Assembly (NCBI GenBank): GCA_036346255.1
Contig: CM070619.1
Span: 42,662,342-42,726,341 of the forward strand
DNA length: 64,000 nt
Direction: 5' to 3'
Origin: Ampelocalamus luodianensis
Taxonomy: Eukaryota > Streptophyta > Magnoliopsida > Poales > Poaceae
This document shows positions 57,001-64,000 of the stretch, in pieces. A program made the translations under genes and the position numbers. Within the stretch, counting starts at the first letter, position 1; each line of letters starts with the position of its first letter. The notes under the pieces were generated by a model that had not been told where the DNA came from, ran no database searches, and saw only the letters and a list, made by a program, of their open reading frames with translations.

Positions 57001-58073
57001 AAGAACTACATAGAACTCCTCCCATAAATTCTAGATCCACCGATATTCAATCCATTCAACCGATTATACACAGTTCCAGTAAATAATCATACTAGAGAAT
57101 ATGTAATTCTAGCATTTCCTCTAGTTTCCTTTCCACCATTTTAATTAAACCATGGGAACCAAAGAACCCAACAAGTTTAGCAACCTAAACGATTTTAATG
57201 GCGGACTAATTCATCAATATTCCATACTTCTTAATATCTCTTTGACTCGAATAGGTATGGACATACTCTCAGTCACTACTCATATATCACATTCATCAAG
57301 AACTAGTAGAAGACAACATGAACTTAATCAATTTCACTTCCAAGGTTACTAATTAATACTAATTATGCACCAAACCAATGACTCAACTTGATACCCATAC
57401 CATATCGAGTTATTTGATTACAATATCTGATTTAACCATAACAAGGCATCACAAAAGGATTTTAACATTTTCCACGAGTAAAAGAGATGCATTAAACTTC
57501 ATCACTCGAATAATCCCAAAAGAAATACTTAGAGCCAAAGCTTTCTCATGTTAACAAATTTGCAACAGAAACTCTCAATACCCAACTATCAAATGAATAA
57601 ATGAGTCAATCTTTGCCAAAGAGAAAGAAGGATCAACCAAGGAATTATCAATTTTGTCAAGATTGAGGTCAAGAAAGAATACAACTTTCCAAAGCAGCTC
57701 ACGCTCAACTCCTGCAACTATGGTATTCGGGGTAACTACTCTATTCGTCTAACACGAACGGTGTTATAACCTGACAAGGTCCAAGGTCACAACCACGGCC
57801 TCCACTTCTTAACAACCATTAATGACTCGCATAAACAATATAATCAAGTATGATTATACATGATCATCTCATGGCAATCATAGAATATATTTATAGATAT
57901 AGAATATCATAACATAGATTAACACCAAGAAATATAGTACAGAGGCAATTCACAATTGCTCAACAAATGTAACATAACAACAAATAATGCGGAAGCAATG
58001 TAATTCCCAACCCCATCTACTATGCACAGTGTGTTAATTTAATATTTTTCTATTAACCACGGACCTAAAGCCC
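54064..58073 (-). other. Interior of family-B element without coding capacity
   Basis: 4.0 kb, AT-rich, with only short frames of 60-130 codons on either strand and no zinc knuckle, RT or integrase motif. On the minus strand, sequence just before the purine tract (MTG, then GRILFKGGRM) resembles the spacer that follows the pol stop in gypsy elements. This hints at derivation from a gypsy element by decay or deletion. Confidence 0.5.
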
Positions 58074-58085
58074 GCTCTGATACCA
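58074..58085 (-). other. Primer-binding site (minus strand)
   Basis: The minus strand reads tggtatcagagc, two bases from the LTR boundary. Confidence 0.9.
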
Positions 58086-58087
58086 AC

Positions 58088-60557
58088 TGTAACACCCCAA
58101 CTCACAACGAGCCTGGAATGCTACTGGAATTAAAATTAAACTAAAACTTGATACCAATTTTTGGCATAACCTCCTTTGTATAGTCAACTATACCGAGGCT
58201 CTAACAAATAATCATGGCAATTAGCAATAAACTCCATATTCAAGTTCATTCAAACATGCAAGATAATCTATTAAACATAACCAAAATTTGTTATTCTCAT
58301 TATTACAATTAATCTGAATCTCAAAAACCATCCATAAGTAATTCTTAAGGTTGAGTGGTAGTGCGTGCATCCAAACATCTACTCCCTCCCATGCATGCCG
58401 ATCTTGCCAGTTGTACCTAAAACATATCAAAGCAAGAGTGAGCTCAAAGACTCAGCAAGTATCAACAAGGCTAAAGCTAAACTCACAGTCATAGCATCAA
58501 TATACCAAAGTAAACATTACACTAAACATATCCTTCATGCTTATGTAATGCGACCATGCAATGCACCTTTTGAACTTTATCTCTTTTTCGCATTTTACCG
58601 GTAATGCGGGGTATACATCCGTCGATGGATACCCTTGCTCGTGCCCTCCGCACGGGACCAAGAACCTATACACCACTTGTATAGGGACCTTTGCCCATCA
58701 TCTTAATGATGGGGACTCTTTACTCATTGCCCACATTCCACGAATGTGGGACCTTAAGCCCGTCATCTACATGACGGGACCTCGATCATGCATAGTCACC
58801 ACGTGACCAATCCTCCAATATGATTGCATGATGCACATGAACAAAACTTTAAAACATCATACATATGGATTCACAACAACGACATGCATGAATAAACTTA
58901 TTCATACTTCAAGCATTCCTCATCAATGACATTCTTAGCATTCTAGTATCCATGAATAGCACATATATTCATAATACTAGTAAACATGAACAATCCTTCA
59001 TGAATAACAATTAATCATAACTCAAGTGTTCACCATCCTTAAACATACATATCATACTATAAAGCATGCATTGTTATTACGCATCAAAGTACTAGCACCC
59101 TATATCAAACATTCATCATTATTCTCTCAATCAGAGTACTTGCATTCACCAAGATAAATTGGAACTCATCACAATAACATCCATGCATGGCTATTACGAG
59201 TAAAACACAAACACTCTCAAGATAAAAACATAGTTATGCTATAACCCGAATACTTGCCTCAACCGTATGAGAACGGTGGACGCGAAGAGGGCGCTACCCT
59301 GGGATCACGCTCCCACCTGAACATAAAGATAACCCCAATCTAAGACCAACATACTGGACCAAAATCGTAAATAACAACACAAATTAACTTGCTAAACTCC
59401 CAAGTGTTTCCAATCTTCCAATTTCTAGCGATGGATTTGGTGTTCACTACGGACAGTCAACTTCTAAAATACATAACTTTCTGCTCAGGGGTCCAATTAA
59501 GATGTTCTCAGACTTTCTGGAAAGGCAACTAAATTTCCCAAATAAACTTAGTTGGGGAGCCCTTTTGATTCTGCCAAATACTACCTCTACCAAGCCAAAC
59601 TACAGAACATCAAAATTCACGTCGGGTTCTCTGGACAGTACACTAAAACATCCATAACTTTTTCTACGAACGTGCAAATCTTGTGTTCTTTAACTCTATG
59701 AAAAGGTATAGAAATTACCCACATTTTTCGTTATATTGAGGTCCTCTGATTGCGACCTTAACTAGCAGATTCATCCCATTTTCTACAGACTGTTCAAAAC
59801 TGACAGATTAACAGAGCAGCGATACTAAAAAATTCATAACTTCCTGACCGTTAATCGGATTTGGGTGATCTTGGTGGACACTGAAAACTAAGAACAAAAT
59901 CTACATATCTCTAGGAGACCAAACCTCCTAATTCGGCCTCTAAACACATGAAACTGGCCGCGCAACATTCTGGACAGAATTGATTATCTACCCGCAGCAA
60001 TTTGATCTAATCAATTCTAAGCAATTTCGCATCTACTACCAATCAAAAGATGAAGATTGACATCCGTTACCCTTTGAAGAACCTGATGAGCACCATGAAC
60101 ACACGCCTCTTAACACTCCCCTTCCTTTCACCCTTCTTCTTTTCTTCTTCTTGACCGATCTACCTCCCAGCGTTCCTCCTTCTTTAATCTCGACACCGGT
60201 AGCGGGAGCCCTTCCTTGACCGGCAGCAGGGATGAACACCATGGGAGGAGGCGCATAGGGCGGAGAAGGTGGCCAAGGGGAGAGGGAGCAAGGGTGGCGC
60301 CACAAGTGGGGAGGAGGGGAAAATGGGAGGCGACTAGGGTTTGGGGAGGGTGGCGCCTCCCCCCCCCTTGGCCGGCCACCACAAGGCCAAATGGGCCTAG
60401 GCCCAGGCCCAAGTTGTCCCACTTTAGCAGAAAAACCCCCTCTCAAAACACTGCTAAACTATTTAATATTTGGTCCCTTTCCTGTTTCGATTAATCTCTC
60501 CCGATTAAATATTCTCTTCCCGAATACATCCTTTTGAATACTTTTTGGGGTATTACA
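58088..60557 (-). repeat. 5' LTR (minus orientation) of family-B element
   Basis: 2470 bp, near-identical to 51579-54050. The longest open frame on its minus strand (60036-60446) has a low-complexity Ser/Pro-rich character and no domain. Confidence 0.9.
58589..58808 (-). repeat. Hairpin array in family-B LTR (third copy)
   Basis: Same array as 52080-52305. The variable stem here is CGTGC/GCACG on the minus strand. Confidence 0.88.
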
Positions 60558-61827
60558 GAAGTCTCATGATTGTCATGTGCTGATGACACAAATGCTTCCT
60601 GTTGCAATTAGGGGTATCTTGCCGAACAAGGTCCGAGTGGCAATCTTATGGCTGTGTTATTTCTTCAACTCAATTGCTCAGAAGGTCATCGATCCCCAAG
60701 GACTCGATGCTCTACAGGCCGAGGTGGTGACGACTCTATGTCATCTTGAGATGTATTTCCCTCCGTCATTTTTCGATATCATGGTCCATCTCATTGTTCA
60801 TCTTGTGAAAGAGATAAAGATATGTGGTCCTGTGTTCCTACGTCATATGTACCCGTTCGAGAGGTATATGGGAATTCTCAAGTCCTACGTACGGAATCGA
60901 TCTCGATCGGAGGGCAGCATCATCGAAGGTTATGCAACCGAAGAGGTCATTGAGTTCTGCGTCAACTACATGGCTCAGGTGGAACCGATAGGTGTGCCTC
61001 TATCTCGTCATGAGGGAAGGCTGGATGGTATCGGGACCATCGAAAGGAAATCAATCACTCCCGATCTGGATACATACGCTTAAGCCCATTTCACGGTCTT
61101 GCAACACATGACCCAAGTGTCCCCGTATATCGACGAGCACAAAGACATGGTACGCCAACAGAATCCAGATCGGTCGGAGGTTTGGATCATGAGAGAGCAC
61201 AACCGTCGGTTCAACGAATGGTTAAAGGTGCGAATCATGACTGAGAGGTCTTCAAGTGATGATACGCTGCTATGGTTGGCAAAAGGGCCATAATTTACAA
61301 TTATCACATGGCAAGGATACGACATAAATGGGTACACATTTTATACGGCAACTCAGAATAGAAAGAGCACAGTCCAGAACAACGGTGTCCGCATAGATGC
61401 ATTCAGTACCGATGGGCTGAGGAGCTCGTACTATGGGCAAATAGAGGAGATATGGGAGCTCGACTACGTGCTTTTCAATATCCCCCTATTTTGGTGTCGT
61501 TGGGTCCATCTCCCACAGGTGAAGGTCAACAAGTACGGCGTCACTACCGTGGACCTCTATCGTGTCGGATACAAAGATGAACCATTCGTACTGGCTAACC
61601 AAGTTGTTCAAGTCTTCTATGTAACCTACCCGGCAAATAAGAAGCACCACGTAGTTCTTCATGGAAAAAGAAGGATTGTCGGAGTTGAGAATATAGTGGA
61701 CGAGGAAGAATACAATCAATTTGACGAGTTGCCTCCTTTTGGAGACGGCATCAGGCTCGAGGAAGAACCCAGTGAGGAAGCTAGCTATATGCGCGTCGAT
61801 CATCATGAAGGGCTATATTTTAATTAA

Positions 61828-62030
61828 GAAATTACTCCATTGTAATTAATTTATTCCATAACATCATGTGTTATGGACCTGTAATCTGTCGTATGTATAT
61901 TTTGATGTCAACGTGGAATTTTAATCGCTCCTGTCCTTATGGATCGTATATTTTGGTGCATTAAAAATTCATTCAATTTGGAAAATAGTCCAGCTGCACC
62001 ACCTTTCTAGAAACCTAAAAAACTGAAATT
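61828..62030. other. Convergent 3' region of TNP2 and F-box gene
   Basis: AT-rich sequence between the TNP2 stop and the F-box stop. It probably holds both 3' untranslated ends. No other feature was seen. Confidence 0.45.
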
Positions 62031-62844
62031 TTACGGCAAATAGTCCAACACCTTTGTAAAGAAACTGGCATACTCATGCCTAATCCTGCAGTCATCACTG
62101 CAGAAGACGACGTAGTCGTCCCACCCTTCCATACCGCAGCCAGTGCTCGTGCACCGGTGGCCATCCTCCGACAGCGCCCACACCCGGCCTAGTGACCCGG
62201 CCTTCTTCCCCCACGCCACCGCCTGGACCATGTCCGCGGCGAGCCTTTGGCACCGCGTGCACTCCCGGTTGGTCTTGGCCGTCTCGCACCCACCGCCGGC
62301 CGCCGCCTCGACACGGCCGATGTAGTGCTTCCCAACGTCGCGCATCTCGCCGGCCGTGTAGAGGAGGTCGAGCACGAGGCCGTGGCCTTGTGGTGGTCAC
62401 GCCGCCATTCAAGGAACATGAGGCGCGCCGCATGTCTTGGGGCGCAAGACAAGCCCGCGCGACGATGAAACAAGCCCCTGTGTTGCCGCCGCGGCGGTGG
62501 TTGACGACGGCGAGGTAGCGCCGTTGTCCCGCCACTTCATCGCCTCCTCTCGCTCCAGCGCCACGCGCCTCCCCACTGCTGCCTTGTACACCTTGTACAA
62601 GGCCTTGCAACTCAATATACGTCATGCACAAAATTCAAGATGTTAGAATAAATAGTAGTACATACGTACGTATTTTGTAGGTATAAATATGTACGTACGT
62701 TAATCGTAGGTTGCATAGGTCCTCCATGGGCTGAGGAGAGCTCGCGGCCACACGACCGACAATGTCGACGGCGACATCGTGAGAAAGAGCGGCGATCACC
62801 GACCTCCTCGCCTTGGTGCTGGCCGTCATGCTCTGCATGCTCAC
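62031..62844 (-). pseudogene. F-box gene copy inside CACTA (zinc-finger-like C-terminus), frameshifted
   Basis: Exon 1 (62844-62699) encodes an F-box-like start: ALSHDVAVDIVGRVAASS, then MEDLCNLRLT. An intron with gt..ag ends (62698-62611) follows. Exon 2 begins CKALYKVYKAAVGRRVALE and continues RYLAVVNHRRGGNTGACFIV in a shifted frame. After a further shift near 62400 comes LLYTAGEMRDVGKHYIGRVE, then a Cys-rich end (ECTRCQRLAADMV, CTSTGCGMEGWDDYVVFCS, DDCRIRHEYASFFTKVLDYLP). This matches a plant family of F-box proteins with a C-terminal C/H-rich motif. Such proteins normally act as substrate adaptors of SCF ubiquitin ligases. Two or more frameshifts make it a pseudogene. It has its own TATA box and lies within the transposon, so it was probably captured together with, or placed behind, a CACTA promoter module. 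Confidence 0.75.
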
Positions 62845-62925
62845 CTTGGCGATTGCTGCGCTTACGTACTCAAAACCGTGAGACGAAGAGCGATGGGAGT
62901 CTAATCTTCGGTGAATTATTCCGTC

Positions 62926-62932
62926 TTATAAA
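62926..62932 (-). promoter_or_regulatory. TATA box of the F-box gene copy
   Basis: The minus strand reads ctttataag, about 80 bp upstream of the ATG at 62844. The upstream stretch (62940-63058) holds repeated gagacgaagagac units like those near 48018-48040. Confidence 0.55.
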
Positions 62933-63058
62933 GAACTAGGAGTAAGTGGCACGTGAGACGAAGAGACACATGTATCGTTGGCGTGCGAGACGAAGAGACG
63001 GTTATGCGATGGTGAGATGAAGAGACACATCGCGCGGGAGATGAAGAGGTAGGAAAGA

Positions 63059-63394
63059 AATATCACAGACGGTTCTATCTTGGAACCGTCTGTGATAATA
63101 ATATCACAGACGGTTCCAACCTAGAACCGTCTGTGATATTAGTATATTACAGACGGTTATAAAATTGAACCGCTCAGGATACTTCCTGACGGTTTTATTT
63201 CCAAACCGCTCGTGATAGCGTCCTCATCACGCAGAGCGGTTCATATTACGAACCATCAGGAAGTATCACAAACGTTGGTAATAAGAACCGCTCGTGATGA
63301 GGCACATATCACGACGGTTCCAAATGGAACCGTCTGTATAAGTTCAACACAGACGGCTCCTTTGGAACCGTCTGTGATGAGGTGTCTGGTATGA
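63059..63394. repeat. Right subterminal repeat array of CACTA
   Basis: ACGGTT hairpin units (tatcacagacggttcta, then ggaaccgtctgtgataa, and so on) end just before the right terminal repeat. Confidence 0.87.
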
Positions 63395-64000
63395 CCTATT
63401 TTGTAGTTGTGATATCTTCTTCATCCGAATTCCGATTGAACCCATTCAAGTTCCTAAATTCATCTAAATTCATTATCTATCTTTCAATACCATTCTATTT
63501 CAATTTGGAGTTTATTTGATTTGTATTTTTGAATTTTGTTTGTTTGCACATTCTTTATCGTTATATGTTGATATCCCGGAATCATCTGAAGGAGCTGAAG
63601 TTCAAGAAAGTAGAAGATCAAAGATAAATAAGATCATCATTGCTATAGCAAGGCAATTTATACCTTTGATCATGTTGAATCCTAGTTTTCAAAATACTTT
63701 GTTTCAAACTACTGCATTTACTTTAAGTATTTATTTAAATGCTTTTGGGATTAGCTATGCCAAGTTGATTATATCCACCTTGCCTATTGTATTACCTTGA
63801 TCTTTGTCACCCTAGATTGGTTAATTACTAGTTGGTATTATCATAGCATCAACATGGGTTGGTTAGATACGAGTAGCTGCTTAGCCATGCAACGAGTTAT
63901 CATCATCACCTGAGTTGCAATTATAAATTTGACTTAGTGATTATGGAACTTTGTGATAAAACTATGTGCACTATGTGTTATTACTTTGTGATAGCATGTG

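Larger units (their letters stand above)
51579..60557 (-). mobile_element. Family-B LTR retrotransposon inserted in TNP2
   Basis: The target duplication gaagt (51574-51578 and 60558-60562) is perfect. LTRs are 51579-54050 and 58088-60557 (about 2.47 kb each), very similar with few differences, so the insertion is fairly recent. The minus strand carries the PBS (tggtatcagagc, plus-strand 58074-58085) and purine tract (aaagggggtagaa, plus-strand 54051-54063). The interior (54051-58087, 4.0 kb) is AT-rich with no recognisable gag or pol frame, so the element is non-autonomous or severely decayed. The solo LTR at 24309-26849 is of the same family. Confidence 0.93.
49630..61827 (+). pseudogene. 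TNP2-type CACTA transposase, split by LTR element
   Basis: TNP2 is the main transposase of CACTA elements. Domain order is as in intact relatives. About 49640-49880 is the transposase-associated domain (RVSEEYINGVIAFKRAA). An acidic 27-30-bp repeat (EVNNDDIAEE) follows at about 49890-49950. About 50066-51574 is the Transposase_21 domain: EYADLHVCP, then ILMSLLIQGPKQPGNDIDVY, FSLRAMLFCTINDFPTLGN, HRRFLPRSHPYR and HFIDVMHVEKNVCESLIGLL. It is interrupted at 51579 by the LTR element and resumes at 60563 with the DUF4218 region (LPNKVRVAILWLCYFFNSI, HMYPFERYMGILKSYVRNRS) and, after stops at 61081 and about 61290, the DUF4216 region (RWVHLPQVKVNKYGVTTVDL). At least three frameshifts or stops exist besides the insertion. 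Confidence 0.9.
43086..63411 (+). mobile_element. CACTA (En/Spm) DNA transposon, 20.3 kb, with nested LTR element
   Basis: The target duplication ata (43083-43085 and 63412-63414) and the termini CACTACTACAAAAAATG and, inward from the right, CACAACTACAAAATAGG define the element. The 3-bp duplication and CACTA ends are diagnostic. Subterminal arrays of an ACGGTT-containing motif lie at both ends and also internally. Genes inside are a minus-strand En/Spm second gene, a small coiled-coil gene, TNP2 transposase and an F-box gene copy. Subtracting the LTR element (51579-60557 plus one duplication) leaves about 11.3 kb. The right terminus has CACAA instead of CACTA. All genes carry disabling changes, so it is inactive by itself. 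Confidence 0.95.
29311..64000 (+). mobile_element. Large Ty3/gypsy element with nested insertions, runs off window
   Basis: The 5' LTR (29311-36399) is followed by a tRNA-Met PBS (36404-36415), a decayed gag-pol interior (36430-40970), a G-rich polypurine tract and a 3' LTR beginning at 41204. The LTRs are clearly alike but differ by many substitutions and indels, so the insertion is old. The LTR is about 3.7 kb after subtracting the nested solo LTR. The 3' LTR is split by the 20.3-kb CACTA element and resumes at 63412. By comparison with 35201-36399 it should continue about 1.2 kb past the window. Confidence 0.9.
41204..64000 (+). repeat. 3' LTR of the gypsy element, split by CACTA, truncated by window
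   Basis: The first part, 41204-43085, starts TGTAACACCC. It resumes at 63412 right after the CACTA element; removing the insert restores gagccata-tcttcttc as in the 5' LTR at about 34609. The TATA box is at 41625-41631. The LTR end is outside the window. Confidence 0.9.

Noticed and set aside
53514..60446. Ser/Pro-rich minus-strand ORFs at 53514-53941 and 60036-60446 as genes
   Set aside because: They are the same stretch in the two LTR copies of the family-B element and diverge by frameshifts, so they are not conserved as protein.

Overview
The window is nuclear DNA of a grass, most likely rice (Oryza) or a close relative. The reasons are gypsy LTR retrotransposons with long LTRs, a CACTA transposon carrying ACGGTT-type subterminal repeats and TNP2 transposase, small hAT-like and Tourist-like elements, and recognisable fragments of plant genes (plant mobile domain, AP2/ERF, ABCG transporter, MCM5, BAH domain, F-box). 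I see no intact host gene, no rRNA or tRNA gene and no CRISPR. Essentially everything is a transposable element (TE), a TE relic, or a gene fragment carried by a TE.

Layout. 1-3244: the 3' part of a ~3 kb gypsy-type LTR (family A here), with a 199-bp hAT-like MITE. 3260-9005: a decayed Mutator-type locus with a plant-mobile-domain gene split by an LTR fragment, a MURA transposase tail (SWIM plus CCHC zinc finger), a 25-bp minisatellite, a GRF-zinc-finger gene and a palindromic array. 9184-14458: MITE-like sequence, a 996-bp hAT-like element with a perfect 8-bp target site duplication (TSD), an AP2/ERF fragment and a minus-strand LTR with its primer-binding site (PBS). 14648-18679: a very young, complete, non-autonomous LTR retrotransposon with identical LTRs. 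Its interior fuses fragments of an ABCG transporter, the MCM5 helicase and a BAH-domain protein. 19461-20104: the 3' end of a LINE-type element (RNase H, poly-A). 21338-21424: a Tourist-like MITE. 22037-27658: a family-A solo LTR split by a second solo LTR (24309-26849, family B). 27659-29310: reversed LTR fragments and unassigned repeat.

From 29311 to beyond the right edge lies one large family-A gypsy element. Its 5' LTR (29311-36399) is split by a minus-strand solo LTR (30806-34165). Its gag-pol (36430-40970) is decayed. Its 3' LTR starts at 41204 and is split by a 20.3-kb CACTA transposon (43086-63411, TSD ATA). The CACTA carries a minus-strand En/Spm-type second gene, a small coiled-coil gene, a TNP2 transposase gene broken by a family-B LTR retrotransposon (51579-60557, TSD GAAGT), and a frameshifted F-box gene copy.

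The order of events can be read directly: gypsy element, then CACTA, then family-B element, with TSDs at each step. The most noteworthy points are the multi-gene capture at 14648-18679, the repeated array-plus-TATA promoter modules in the CACTA, and two structured hairpin elements in the LTRs, one of which shows compensatory base changes between copies. Family names were assigned from motifs recognised by eye; no database search was possible.
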